Origin: Maribacter sp. HTCC2170
GTDB lineage: Bacteria; Bacteroidota; Bacteroidia; Flavobacteriales; Flavobacteriaceae
Assembly (NCBI RefSeq): GCF_000153165.2
Contig: NC_014472.1
Span: 62,001-126,000 of the forward strand
Direction of reading: 5' to 3'
DNA: 64,000 nt
Below the pieces are notes generated by a model. That model was not told the DNA's origin. It saw only the letters and a program-made list of their open reading frames with translations, and searched no databases. Both the position numbers and the translations under genes were made by a program. Within the stretch, counting starts at the first letter, position 1; each line of letters opens with the position of its first letter. Of the stretch, positions 8,887 to 17,915 are shown in pieces.

Positions 8887-9556
8887 AGAGGGTCAAACTA
8901 TCATATTGATCACCTTTTTCCTTGTTGTGGCAACTGTTTTACTTTCAGAGTTTTATGTGCTCAATGATTGGGTACGATGGGGACTGCAGTTAGCGGCCAT
9001 AGTTGTTCTAGTTTTGATACTTCAATTCTTTAGAAACCCTAAAAGAGGAGCCAACAATCTTTTTGATGAAATATTAGCTCCAGTTGATGGCAAGGTAGTT
9101 GTCATCGAAGAAGTAATGGAAACTGAATATTTTAATGAAAAACGTATGCAGGTTTCGATATTCATGTCCCCTTTAAATGTACACGTTACAAGATATCCAA
9201 TAAGCGGTACAATTAAGTATTCAAAATATCATCCTGGCAAATATCTAGTTGCTTGGCACCCTAAGTCGAGCACAGATAATGAACGTACTACCGTGGTCAT
9301 AAATACACCAAAATTTGGAGAAATACTTTATCGACAAATAGCGGGTGCACTGGCACGGCGTATTGTAAATTATGCTGAAGAAGGTGAAAGTGTTCATCAA
9401 GGTGAGGACGCGGGCTTTATCAAATTTGGTTCTAGGGTCGACTTATTATTACCTTTGGATTGTGGCATTGTCGTTCAACTAAATCAGAAAGTTATTGGCG
9501 CCAAGACCTGTATTGCAACCTTTGTTGACAAAAATGAAAAAGGAGACCTTACTTAA
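8876..9556 (+). CDS. psd: Phosphatidylserine decarboxylase (short, proenzyme)
   Basis: This converts phosphatidylserine to phosphatidylethanolamine using a pyruvoyl group made by self-cleavage. The cleavage site appears as the Gly-Ser of IKFGSRVDLLLP near the C-terminus, giving a large beta and a very short alpha chain as in short-type Psd enzymes. Two N-terminal hydrophobic segments (about residues 8-25 and 31-47) anchor it in the membrane. APVDGKVVVIEE and SPLNVHVTRYPISG are family motifs. It overlaps cdsA upstream and the ACBP gene downstream by 23 bp. Confidence 0.95.
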   Translation: MFHREGQTIILITFFLVVATVLLSEFYVLNDWVRWGLQLAAIVVLVLILQFFRNPKRGANNLFDEILAPVDGKVVVIEEVMETEYFNEKRMQVSIFMSPLNVHVTRYPISGTIKYSKYHPGKYLVAWHPKSSTDNERTTVVINTPKFGEILYRQIAGALARRIVNYAEEGESVHQGEDAGFIKFGSRVDLLLPLDCGIVVQLNQKVIGAKTCIATFVDKNEKGDLT

Positions 9557-9800
9557 GAATTTTGAAGAAGCTGTTGAGTTTTTAAACAGTTACAAGGAGC
9601 CATTACCTGCAGATCTGTTACTCAAGTTATATGCTTACTACAAGATTGCAAAAAAGAATTTTGACAACCCTGGGAGCAAAACCCCCCTTATAAATGCATT
9701 CAAGGCAAACGCATTGATTCAAGCTCAAGATATTAGTCGAGAAGATGCAATGAAAGCATATATTAAGTTAGTTAAAAAAGAAATCAAAACAGGTTCTTAG
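9534..9800 (+). CDS. Acyl-CoA-binding protein (ACBP)
   Basis: This small four-helix protein carries long-chain acyl-CoA in the cytosol. It has 88 residues, with the family segments NFEEAVEFL, LLLKLYAYYKIAKKN and AFKANALIQAQDISREDAMKAYIKLVKK. The Tyr and Lys residues of YAYYK and the following Lys match the CoA-phosphate contacts of the family. The start at 9534 was taken because homology begins there; translation then overlaps the psd end by 23 bp, suggesting coupling of acyl supply and phospholipid synthesis. Confidence 0.88.
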   Translation: MKKETLLKNFEEAVEFLNSYKEPLPADLLLKLYAYYKIAKKNFDNPGSKTPLINAFKANALIQAQDISREDAMKAYIKLVKKEIKTGS

Positions 9801-9806
9801 CTTTTT

Positions 9807-10571
9807 CTACTCGTATTGGTCTGCTAAATCTGAATTACTTAATTCGTGGATAAATTGTCCAATTTTAATGGTCACGTCTTTAAAGAAACGCTCACCTTTT
9901 TCTGTTGTCGATTGCATTGGATTACCAATCCCTGTATCTTCACTGACTTCTGACCATTTGCGTTCTGCCCAAACCCATCCTTCGGAAAATGATTTGATTT
10001 TAAATTTTTTGGAAGAACCCAAACCCCATATTTTCTTGGGGAGTACCAAATCAGGTCTTAGGTAGAGCATAAGGCTAGTTTCCATTTCATCGGCATGATC
10101 CCCTTCTTCATCAAAATATTCAGTTTTGTTCAGTGATTGGAACCAATTAGAAAAACAAATGAACATTTCAGGAAATTTTAAACCCAGTTCTCTTACCAAG
10201 GGTTTAAAATTATTTCCTCCGTGACTATTGAAAATCAGTAACTTTTTTATTCCCTGACGGTTAAGTACTTCTATCACATCTGCCAAAATTGCCAACTGAG
10301 TCGTAGGGTTTAAATTAATATCGAGATAGATGTCTGATTGACCAGTATTGACCCCAAAAGGAATAGATGGTAGAACAATGACCTTGCTCCCTTTTTCCCA
10401 AGCCAACCTAGCTGATTCGGCAGCAAGAGCGTCACTCTCATAAACATCAGTAGCATATGGCAGATGATAATTATGTGCTTCAGTTGCTCCCCATGGCAAA
10501 ATAGCCAAATCAAATTTGGCATTTTCTAGCGCTTTCCAGTTCGTTTCTGCTAAAATATATGGTCTAATCAT
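9807..10571 (-). CDS. Creatininase-family metal-dependent amidohydrolase
   Basis: A 254-residue member of the creatininase/mycofactocin MftE family of metal amidohydrolases. Likely metal ligands are in WGATEAHNYHLPYATD (E31, H33/H36, D42), NSHGGN (115-120) and GDHADEMETS (157-166). The substrate is unknown; the family opens cyclic amides or removes N-terminal residues, and no creatine genes lie nearby. It converges on the ACBP gene with a 6-bp gap and follows the hydroxylase gene by 9 bp, so those two minus-strand genes likely share a transcript. Confidence 0.85.
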   Translation of the reverse strand: MIRPYILAETNWKALENAKFDLAILPWGATEAHNYHLPYATDVYESDALAAESARLAWEKGSKVIVLPSIPFGVNTGQSDIYLDINLNPTTQLAILADVIEVLNRQGIKKLLIFNSHGGNNFKPLVRELGLKFPEMFICFSNWFQSLNKTEYFDEEGDHADEMETSLMLYLRPDLVLPKKIWGLGSSKKFKIKSFSEGWVWAERKWSEVSEDTGIGNPMQSTTEKGERFFKDVTIKIGQFIHELSNSDLADQYE

Positions 10572-10580
10572 TTTATGATA

Positions 10581-11852
10581 TCAATTAAGAGTGGCTTTAT
10601 TTAAAGGGGGACTACCTTCAAAAAAGGTAAAATACAATGCGGCAATTATAGTAATCAGGAAATAGATAGCAACAAACCTGCTTCCAAAACTGGAATAAGA
10701 ATCAATTCCAAACCAATCACCCGTTATCCAGATCAGCGCAAGGCCTAATATGGCGCGTATAGTTTCAATCCATACCGCATAAATTTTACCGTCCATTAAA
10801 GTGGTATACCCGTAGATACCGACAAAAACAAACGCTCCGAACAATAACAACCCATCAATGCCTATTTTAGAATAATTATAGAACATAAAGAGCAACAGTG
10901 CTGTTGTCATCAATAATTGAAAAATTGAATATCCTTTTAGAGCTGATGATGCCCGTGTTTCGTATCGTTCAAAATGATATACATCCTCAATGATTTGAAT
11001 GGGGTATTTTTCTTTGACATCTTCAGGTCTCCAACCGGTTGGCATAAACCAAATACGTAATTTATCCAATAAATTCTTGGTGCGCCAGGCATCCTTCATC
11101 AAGCGCCAAATATGTTGAAAATTAATGATGATTGGATTCCAAGTGGCAGCTGGCTTCAATACCCCGTATTGAGGTGGAACATCTTTAAGTTCTTCTTGAA
11201 ATGTACCAAACCAACGATCCCAAACACAAAGAATCTGTCCAAGATTTTTATCAATGTATTCTGGATTAATTGCATGGTGAACCCGATGTTGAGAAGGGGT
11301 TATAATAATATATTCCAACCACCCCATTTTCCCAATATACTGCGTATGGTACCAAAATTGGGCAAATAAATGTATAGGAGCTAGAATTGCGATAACCTTA
11401 CTCGGTACTCCAAGAAGTGCCGCAGGAATCAATAACAATGGAAAGTACCCAAGAAGATTTGAAATTGATTGCCGTAGGGCGCAAGCAAGATTAAACTCCT
11501 CACTGCTATGGTGTATAACATGTTGGTTCCAAAAAAAATTAACTTTATGACTTAATCGATGGTTCCAATACCCAGCAAAATCTAAGGCCAAAAACGCTAT
11601 CAACCAAACAAGCCACGTTGCCTTGATTTCTAATAAGGCAATATTCTCCAATAAATAAGGGTAACTGACAATTATAATACCAATACCCAATGAATCCTTG
11701 ATGATATTAGTAAGTCCCGAACTTATACTCGATACAGAATCGAGCACCTTATGCTTTTGATTTTTTATAAAATAACCATAGGCAATCTCTATGATCAGAA
11801 GAATCATAAAAAAGGGAATCGCATATAAAAGGGCATTTGCGTAGGCCTCCAA
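10581..11852 (-). CDS. Sterol desaturase / fatty acid hydroxylase superfamily membrane protein
   Basis: A di-iron membrane oxygenase of 423 residues. The histidine clusters NHRLSH (97-102), HVIHH (111-115) and HRVHH (189-193), together with H161 and H169, form the usual eight-His iron site. The first ~190 residues hold four or five membrane helices. The C-terminal ~150 residues add further hydrophobic helices, longer than minimal family members (about 280 residues). The substrate may be a lipid, carotenoid or alkylglycerol; the sequence does not decide. It lies 9 bp upstream of the creatininase-family gene. Confidence 0.88.
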   Translation of the reverse strand: MEAYANALLYAIPFFMILLIIEIAYGYFIKNQKHKVLDSVSSISSGLTNIIKDSLGIGIIIVSYPYLLENIALLEIKATWLVWLIAFLALDFAGYWNHRLSHKVNFFWNQHVIHHSSEEFNLACALRQSISNLLGYFPLLLIPAALLGVPSKVIAILAPIHLFAQFWYHTQYIGKMGWLEYIIITPSQHRVHHAINPEYIDKNLGQILCVWDRWFGTFQEELKDVPPQYGVLKPAATWNPIIINFQHIWRLMKDAWRTKNLLDKLRIWFMPTGWRPEDVKEKYPIQIIEDVYHFERYETRASSALKGYSIFQLLMTTALLLFMFYNYSKIGIDGLLLFGAFVFVGIYGYTTLMDGKIYAVWIETIRAILGLALIWITGDWFGIDSYSSFGSRFVAIYFLITIIAALYFTFFEGSPPLNKATLN

Positions 11853-11922
11853 TTAGTTACTTATTTTGTATCTAACAAATATAATTAAATCGAAATATGA
11901 TTGATTATACCTTCTCCTCTTT

Positions 11923-12708
11923 CTATTTATTATAAGGAATAGTCTTTAAAATATGCTCAATTGCCGCTATACGGGCCTCAGTCTTTTTATTCGCCTCAAT
12001 TATAACCCAAGGAGCATGATCCGAGTTTGTATCTTTTAACATAACCTCTTTATACCCAGTATACACATCCCAGAGCTCTCGTGCCCTTTCGTCCATTGGG
12101 GTCATCTTCCAGCGCTTCAAATTACTCTTCTGTATATCATCAAATCGCTTACCTTGTTCTTCTTTTGTAATTGAGAAGTAAAATTTTATCAAATAGGTAT
12201 TAGATTCCATTATCATTTTCTCAAAATCGTTCACCTGAGACATAAAAATCTTGTATTCCTCTTCGGTACAAAAGCCATGAGCTGGTTCAACCACTGCCCT
12301 ATTGTACCAACTACGGTCAAAAAATACAATTTTACCAGGCTTAGGCAATTTATTAACGTAACGCTGAAAATACCATTGCCCCTGTTCATCTTCAGTAGGT
12401 TTGTTCAAGGCAACTATTCTAAAATATCTTGGATTGATGTGTGCGGTAATTCTCCGAATAGCCCCTCCTTTTCCTGCAGCATCCCTACCTTCAAAAAGAA
12501 TTACTATCTTCTTTCTGTTTTCGATTGCCCAAGCTTGCAACTTTACTAGTTCTGCCTGAAGCTCTCGTAATCGTAGTTCATATTTTATTTCTCGGAGAGT
12601 TTTCTCTAGATCAATATTTTTACTTGCAAACAAACTTCGTAGACCAAGTTTAGAGTTTAACAGCTCCAATTCCTCCGGTGATATGCTCATGTTCTGTATA
12701 TTCTCCAT
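11923..12708 (-). CDS. ppk2: Polyphosphate kinase 2 family protein (copy b)
   Basis: This transfers phosphate between polyphosphate and nucleotides. It has the PPK2 Walker A-like motif FEGRDAAGKGG (72-82) and Walker B region FFDRSWYNRAVVEP (129-142), in a 261-residue single-domain protein. The start at 12708 (MENIQNMS) leaves 1 bp after the stop of the upstream paralogue; a start at 12732 would overlap it by 23 bp. The two copies are clearly divergent duplicates, so substrate specialisation (ADP versus GDP, or mono- versus diphosphates) is plausible but unproved. Confidence 0.92.
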   Translation of the reverse strand: MENIQNMSISPEELELLNSKLGLRSLFASKNIDLEKTLREIKYELRLRELQAELVKLQAWAIENRKKIVILFEGRDAAGKGGAIRRITAHINPRYFRIVALNKPTEDEQGQWYFQRYVNKLPKPGKIVFFDRSWYNRAVVEPAHGFCTEEEYKIFMSQVNDFEKMIMESNTYLIKFYFSITKEEQGKRFDDIQKSNLKRWKMTPMDERARELWDVYTGYKEVMLKDTNSDHAPWVIIEANKKTEARIAAIEHILKTIPYNK

Positions 12709-12709
12709 T

Positions 12710-13558
12710 TTAAATATCAATTTGTTTTGCATTCCTATAATAGCGAACGATCACATTTGGATCGGGTTGTATCAAATTAGAACTGTCTTCCTCATCTAGG
12801 TAATCAAATCTTGAAAGCAAATAACGCATACTTTCTAGTCGTGCAGTTTTTTTATCGTTTGTCTTAACAATTATCCATGGGCTAAAATTAGTGTGGGTCT
12901 TAGAAAACATCTGTTCTTTATAATAAGTGTATTTATCCCAAAGAACCTGCCCCATTTTATCAACCGGACTAAACTTCCATTCTTTTAATGGATTATTCAA
13001 ACGCGCATTGAAACGCTTGTTTTGAACTTCCTTAGATATTGAAAACCAAAATTTAATTATGATAACACCGTCTTCGTATAACATATGCTCAAATTCGGGC
13101 ACTTGAACAATAAATTGCTCATATTGATCTTTAGTACAAAAACCCATAACCGGTTCCACCACAGCTCGATTGTACCAACTACGGTCAAAAAAGACAATTT
13201 CACCAGGATTAGGTAGTTCTTTAATATATCTTCTAAAATACCATTGTCCCTTTTCATTGTCAGTAGGTTTGGACAAGGCTACTACGCGGGAAGAACGAGG
13301 ATTCAAGTGCTCTATAAAGCGTTTTATACATCCACCTTTACCTGCAGCATCCCGACCTTCAAATAAAACAGCGACACGTAAATTGTTCTTTGTAATCCAC
13401 TGTTGTAGGTTAACTAGTTCGCTTTGAAGCTTACTTAATTCAATTTCGTATTTCAGGTTTTTTACAACCTTTTGAACTTTAATATCCTTTTTTTGTGCAA
13501 TCTTAATTAATTCTTTTCTAGTCTTTGCTTTAAAAAAGTCCTCGGCGGTATATCCCAT
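12710..13558 (-). CDS. ppk2: Polyphosphate kinase 2 family protein (copy a)
   Basis: First gene of a two-gene PPK2 operon, 282 residues. GRDAAGKGG is at 68-76 and the lid/Walker B segment DRSWYNRAVVEPVMGFCT begins at 125. About 35 extra N-terminal residues and a 30-residue C-terminal tail (containing DEEDSSNLIQPDPN) distinguish it from copy b. The motif set is complete, so both copies should be active. A 12-bp perfect palindrome lies about 50 bp upstream and could control the pair. Confidence 0.93.
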   Translation of the reverse strand: MGYTAEDFFKAKTRKELIKIAQKKDIKVQKVVKNLKYEIELSKLQSELVNLQQWITKNNLRVAVLFEGRDAAGKGGCIKRFIEHLNPRSSRVVALSKPTDNEKGQWYFRRYIKELPNPGEIVFFDRSWYNRAVVEPVMGFCTKDQYEQFIVQVPEFEHMLYEDGVIIIKFWFSISKEVQNKRFNARLNNPLKEWKFSPVDKMGQVLWDKYTYYKEQMFSKTHTNFSPWIIVKTNDKKTARLESMRYLLSRFDYLDEEDSSNLIQPDPNVIVRYYRNAKQIDI

Positions 13559-13586
13559 TTAATTAATTCTTAATTTATTAAAAATA

Positions 13587-13621
13587 CAAATTTGAATAGA
13601 TTGAAAGCTTGACAATTGTCA
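13587..13621 (-). promoter_or_regulatory. Putative promoter with overlapping palindromic operator of the ppk2 pair
   Basis: Bases 13610-13621 read TGACAATTGTCA, a perfect 12-bp palindrome. On the minus strand its TTG is followed, 18 bp later, by CAAATTTG (13587-13594), one base from the -7 consensus TAnnTTTG. The layout would put the palindrome over the -33 box, as expected for a repressor site. This is inferred from position only. Confidence 0.35.
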
Positions 13622-13673
13622 TGTTTTCCAATTTCTAAATCAAATTAATAAAATCGTTTGAAATTTGTTGTGA

Positions 13674-14264
13674 TTAATTGAAAGGACCGACCATTATATG
13701 GGCCCTATGCGTTCCTGGATCCATTAACCATGGCATTCCTTTTGCGTGAGGCTTAATTGGTAATCCTGTTGATTCTGGAGTAGCAAAAGGGGTATAGATC
13801 ACATATCTAAATTGCCCATCTTTTAGCTCCCCGGTGGATTTATCGTAGTTTTCGTCCTTCCCATAGAAAATATAGGTCATGCTGGGATCCCTTGGCATAG
13901 GAATTTTTCCAGAAGCAACCTCAGCACCTCTAATTTCACGCTTTTCTTTAAAGTCTTTACCCTCAGCAGAAAGTTCACGCCCGCGGGCCATAAAAACTGC
14001 TAGTTTACTAGAGTAACAAGAAACACTCACGCCTTCTTTATTGGGGTTGTCTCCAATACATATCAAATTATTGGTGCCTTCACGAAGTACAACCATTTCA
14101 CCCTTGTCATTATACCCATATACCATAGCACCTTTTTGGTCAGCTTCTGGTGCTGGTAGCACTGCCGTTTTTATTTGTATTTCAGCTGGGAGAATTTCAA
14201 CTTCTTCTTGAGCATTAACAGGAAGCACAAGAAGCAAAAGAGCAAAAAATAAGAATAGTTTCAT
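13674..14264 (-). CDS. Secreted protein of unknown function
   Basis: A 196-residue protein with a clear Sec signal peptide (KLFLFFALLLLVLPVNA, cleavage before QEE). I do not recognise the mature domain. It contains two cysteines about 15 residues apart (LICIGD and VSCYSS) that could form a disulfide, a Gly/Pro-rich C-terminal half (PKGMPWLMDPGTHRAH-like stretch with His/Asp), and no membrane helix. It stands alone, 115 bp from the ppk2 pair and 102 bp from the next small gene. Confidence 0.75.
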   Translation of the reverse strand: MKLFLFFALLLLVLPVNAQEEVEILPAEIQIKTAVLPAPEADQKGAMVYGYNDKGEMVVLREGTNNLICIGDNPNKEGVSVSCYSSKLAVFMARGRELSAEGKDFKEKREIRGAEVASGKIPMPRDPSMTYIFYGKDENYDKSTGELKDGQFRYVIYTPFATPESTGLPIKPHAKGMPWLMDPGTHRAHIMVGPFN

Positions 14265-14366
14265 TGTAAAGTGTTTTGTCTAAATATACACACTACATCG
14301 GACTTCTTCAATTATTTTCAATGGGATTTCAACTAAAACCCATCCAGGATAGAATCACTACAAAAC

Positions 14367-14576
14367 TCACGCAACCATTGCTTTGATTTTCACTGCTTTC
14401 TCAAAATGATCCAATTTGTTTTCTAATATCCACCATTGCGCCATCTCCATCAATAATTCCGGATTATCATTTTTGTTTGAAAAGAAGGCATAGAACGACA
14501 ATCCAACATTTTCCCCTTTAGCTTTAATTTTTGCATCGCAGACCTGTACAATCTTTTCTATAAGGGATTTTTTCAT
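14367..14576 (-). CDS. Small conserved cytosolic protein (possibly DUF6500)
   Basis: A 69-residue protein predicted to be mostly helical, with a central FYAFFSNKNDNPELLMEMA segment and a basic C-terminus (HFEKAVKIKAMV). From memory it resembles a small uncharacterised family found in Flavobacteria and Proteobacteria, perhaps DUF6500; I could not check this. It lies 60 bp upstream of valS on the same strand, so co-transcription with valS is possible. Confidence 0.65.
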   Translation of the reverse strand: MKKSLIEKIVQVCDAKIKAKGENVGLSFYAFFSNKNDNPELLMEMAQWWILENKLDHFEKAVKIKAMVA

Positions 14577-14636
14577 GTGCTTTAATAAAAACAGGAATTA
14601 AACTAATCGAATCCAGTTTATTTTTTACGGCTTATT

Positions 14637-17267
14637 TTAAGACAGACTCGCCAAACTTTTCTCTAGGGTTTCAATTTTTGCCTCGGCATCGGACTGCTTT
14701 TTACGCTCAATCTCAATTACCTTTTCCGGTGCATTGTTTACAAACCGTTCATTCGACAACTTCTTCTGTACAGACATTAAGAAGCCTTTAGTGTACTTTA
14801 ACTCTTCTTGAATCTTTTTAATTTCGGCCTCAAGGTCAACTGCCCCACTAATTGGAATAAAATATTCATTACTTTTTATTCTAAAAGACAGAGCACCTTC
14901 AACCGCGGCTTCCACATAAAATATACTAGAAACATTGGTAAGTTTTCTAACTACAACATCCCACGCATCACTTGTCCTTTCCTTATTTAATATAGAAAGT
15001 TCTAAAGCTTCCTTCATAGGAATATTCTTTTCTTTTCTTTTCGTACGTACTCCAGAAATTACTTCTGCTGCAAACTCAAATTCATTGATTAAAGCACTAT
15101 CAACATTTTTACCTTCTGGCCATTGTGAAACAACCAAAGCCTGTTCAGGAGAGCGCTCGGCTATATGCTGCCAAATCTCTTCTGTCAAGAACGGCATAAA
15201 AGGATGTAATAGTTTCAAATTCCCTTCAAAAAGTGTAATAACTTCATCAAAGGTTTTACGGTCAATAGGCTGCTGATATGCTGGTTTGATTATTTCAAGT
15301 AACCATGAGCTATAATCATCCCAAACCAACTTATATATTGCCATGAGGGCATCTGAAATTCTATACTTGCTAAAATGATCCTCTATTTCTACCAAAGTCT
15401 GGTTGAATTTGGCCTTGTACCAAGATATACCCAATTTTGATGCCTCGGGTTGTGGCAAATCTGCAACCTCCCAACCCTTTAATAATCTAAAGCCATTCCA
15501 TATTTTATTGGCAAAGTTTTTTCCTTGCTGACAGAGATCTTCATCAAACATTAAATCATTACCAGCGGCAGAACTTAGCAACAAACCAACGCGGACGCCA
15601 TCAGCACCATAGTTTTCTATGAGCTTTAAGGCATCAGGAGAATTACCCAATTGCTTTGACATCTTGCGACGTTGCTTATCTCGAACCAATCCAGTAAAAT
15701 ATACATTCTCGAAGGGTTTTTCATCACGATACTCATAACCTGATATGATCATTCGTGCAACCCAGAAAAAGATAATATCTGGCCCAGTCACCAAATCACT
15801 TGTTGGGTAGTAATAACTAATATCCTCATTATCTGGTTCCAAAATTCCATTAAAAACGGTCATTGGCCATAACCATGAAGAAAACCAGGTATCAACCACG
15901 TCAGGGTCTTGCTTTAAATCTTCAATTTTAAGGTTTGGATTTTGGGATTTGGCTCTAGCCAATTCCAAGGCTTCCTCTTTCGTTTCAGCAACAACAAAAT
16001 CGTTCTGCCCATCACCATAATAATATGCAGGAATCTGTTGTCCCCACCATAATTGTCTAGAGATATTCCAATCGCGAATATTCTCCATCCAATGGCGATA
16101 GGTATTTTCAAACTTTTTTGGATAGAAATTAATATCATCAGAATCCAAAACAGCTTTAATCGCTGGCTTTACCAAATCCTCCATTTTCAAAAACCATTGT
16201 TCAGATAAACGAGGTTCTATTACAGCTTTGGTCCTCTCGGAAGTGCCAACTTTATTGATGTAGTTCTCAGTCTTAACCAAAAAACCCTGTTCTTCAAGCT
16301 CTTTTTTGATTTCTTTTCTAACTACAAAACGGTCTTTACCTTGATAATGTAGTCCAAAACTATTTAGTGTAGCATCTGCATTAAAAATATCAATCACTTC
16401 AAGACTATGCTTTTCCCCTAATGCCTTATCATTAATATCATGGGCCGGAGTCACTTTTAAACACCCTGTACCAAATTCAATATCTACATATTCATCTTCA
16501 ATAATGGGTATTACCCGATTACAAATAGGAACAATTGCTTTTTTACCTTTCAAATGCTTGAAACGCTCATCATTCGGATTGATACAAATTGCTGTATCTC
16601 CCAATATGGTTTCGGGACGGGTAGTTGCAATGGTCACTTTTTCATCTGAACCTTCAATTTCATAGGACAGATAGTACAAAAGACCCTGCTTTTCTTCATA
16701 GATTACCTCTTCATCGGATAAAGTGGTTAGAGCTTGTGGGTCCCAGTTTACCATCCGGTGCCCTCTATAAATCAATCCTTTATTGAATAAATCAACAAAA
16801 ACCTTATTCACCGAGGCAGACATATTATCATCCATCGTAAAGGCAGTTCGCTCCCAATCGCAAGAACAGCCTAACTTCTTAAGTTGTTCAAGAATAACAC
16901 CACCATACTCATGAGTCCAATCCCAAGCATGTTTTAAAAACTCCTCACGAGATAAATCTGCCTTGTCTATACCCTGTTCTTTTAATCTTGCCACAACTTT
17001 AGCTTCTGTAGCGATGGAAGCATGGTCTGTGCCAGGCACCCAACAGGCATTCTTTCCCATTAATCGCGCTTTGCGAATCAAAACATCCTGTATGGTATTG
17101 TTCAACATATGTCCCATATGCAAGATACCTGTAACATTCGGCGGCGGTATTACTATGCTGTAAGGCTCTCTTTCATCAGGTGTTGAATGAAAGTAGTTAT
17201 GCTTGGTCCAGTAATCATACCAATGGTTCTCTACCTTTTGAGGCTCATATTTTGATGGGATATCCAT
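14637..17267 (-). CDS. valS: Valyl-tRNA synthetase
   Basis: A class I aminoacyl-tRNA synthetase of 876 residues. The HIGH-type motif is [11 protein letters not shown] (44-53 region) and the KMSKS-type motif is [10 protein letters not shown] at about residue 535. The editing domain contains [23 protein letters not shown] is characteristic of bacterial ValS. The C-terminal ~60 residues ([20 protein letters not shown] onward) form the tRNA-binding coiled coil. All domains are present. Confidence 0.97.
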   Translation of the reverse strand: MDIPSKYEPQKVENHWYDYWTKHNYFHSTPDEREPYSIVIPPPNVTGILHMGHMLNNTIQDVLIRKARLMGKNACWVPGTDHASIATEAKVVARLKEQGIDKADLSREEFLKHAWDWTHEYGGVILEQLKKLGCSCDWERTAFTMDDNMSASVNKVFVDLFNKGLIYRGHRMVNWDPQALTTLSDEEVIYEEKQGLLYYLSYEIEGSDEKVTIATTRPETILGDTAICINPNDERFKHLKGKKAIVPICNRVIPIIEDEYVDIEFGTGCLKVTPAHDINDKALGEKHSLEVIDIFNADATLNSFGLHYQGKDRFVVRKEIKKELEEQGFLVKTENYINKVGTSERTKAVIEPRLSEQWFLKMEDLVKPAIKAVLDSDDINFYPKKFENTYRHWMENIRDWNISRQLWWGQQIPAYYYGDGQNDFVVAETKEEALELARAKSQNPNLKIEDLKQDPDVVDTWFSSWLWPMTVFNGILEPDNEDISYYYPTSDLVTGPDIIFFWVARMIISGYEYRDEKPFENVYFTGLVRDKQRRKMSKQLGNSPDALKLIENYGADGVRVGLLLSSAAGNDLMFDEDLCQQGKNFANKIWNGFRLLKGWEVADLPQPEASKLGISWYKAKFNQTLVEIEDHFSKYRISDALMAIYKLVWDDYSSWLLEIIKPAYQQPIDRKTFDEVITLFEGNLKLLHPFMPFLTEEIWQHIAERSPEQALVVSQWPEGKNVDSALINEFEFAAEVISGVRTKRKEKNIPMKEALELSILNKERTSDAWDVVVRKLTNVSSIFYVEAAVEGALSFRIKSNEYFIPISGAVDLEAEIKKIQEELKYTKGFLMSVQKKLSNERFVNNAPEKVIEIERKKQSDAEAKIETLEKSLASLS

Positions 17268-17411
17268 TTTTTGGAACAGTTTTTGAATAAGTGTGAAACG
17301 GTGCTTAAAATGCGACCGGAAAGATATGTTAAATTATCAATTTGGATGGCGTTTTTGCCCAATTATAAATACGAAACAAAAATAAGTAACGTTATTACAT
17401 AACAAAAGAAT

Positions 17412-17443
17412 TTTGGACGTTCATCTAAAAAGATTTACATTTG
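17412..17443 (+). promoter_or_regulatory. Bacteroidota-type promoter of the DUF1573 gene
   Basis: TTTG (17412-17415) and TACATTTG (17436-17443) are separated by 20 bp, matching the -33/-7 layout of primary-sigma promoters in this phylum. The ATG follows 21 bp later. This is the best-matching promoter in the window. Confidence 0.6.
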
Positions 17444-17464
17444 AGGTTCACCCAAAACTAAAAA

Positions 17465-17860
17465 ATGATGAAAAAAATAGTACTTGTATTATTTGTAGGA
17501 CTCTTAGGATTTAGCCTAACCGCTCAGGATACAGCGGCAAAAATTGAGTTTAAAACTGAAACTGTCGACTATGGTGAAATTACCAAGGGAAGTGATGGTG
17601 TTCGTGTATTTGAATTCACAAACACAGGTGATGCCCCTTTGATTATAAGCAAAGTAAGCTCTAGCTGTGGATGCACAATCCCTAAGAAACCAGAAGCGCC
17701 TATTTTACCAGGAAAGACTGGAGAGATACAGGTTAAATATGATACAAATCGCGTTGGTCCTATCAGAAAAGCTGTGACCGTAATTTCAAATGCAGACACT
17801 CCTACCAAAGTCTTGAAGATTAAGGGGGAAGTAAAAGCTAATGTAGAAGGAACAAAATAA
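17465..17860 (+). CDS. Secreted DUF1573 protein
   Basis: A small exported protein of 131 residues with a Sec signal peptide (cleavage near SLTAQD). The single Ig-like DUF1573 domain shows the hallmarks FEFTNTGDAPLIIS, the SSCGCTIP cysteine pair and YDTNRVGPIRKAVTV. A second ATG at 17468 is equally possible. The family is common in Bacteroidota and its function is unknown; it may bind metal or other envelope proteins. It ends at a strong shared terminator. Confidence 0.9.
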   Translation: MMKKIVLVLFVGLLGFSLTAQDTAAKIEFKTETVDYGEITKGSDGVRVFEFTNTGDAPLIISKVSSSCGCTIPKKPEAPILPGKTGEIQVKYDTNRVGPIRKAVTVISNADTPTKVLKIKGEVKANVEGTK

Positions 17861-17885
17861 ATAGATTCAACAAACTAATAAATAG

Positions 17886-17915
17886 AAGCCCTGACTATTG
17901 GTCAGGGCTTTTTTT
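17886..17915 (+). terminator. Intrinsic terminator after the DUF1573 gene, overlapping the opposing gene's end
   Basis: GCCCTGAC (17888-17895) pairs with GTCAGGGC (17901-17908) around a 5-base loop and is followed by seven T residues. The hairpin DNA also encodes the last codons and TAG stop of the minus-strand protease gene that ends at 17895. Confidence 0.85.
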
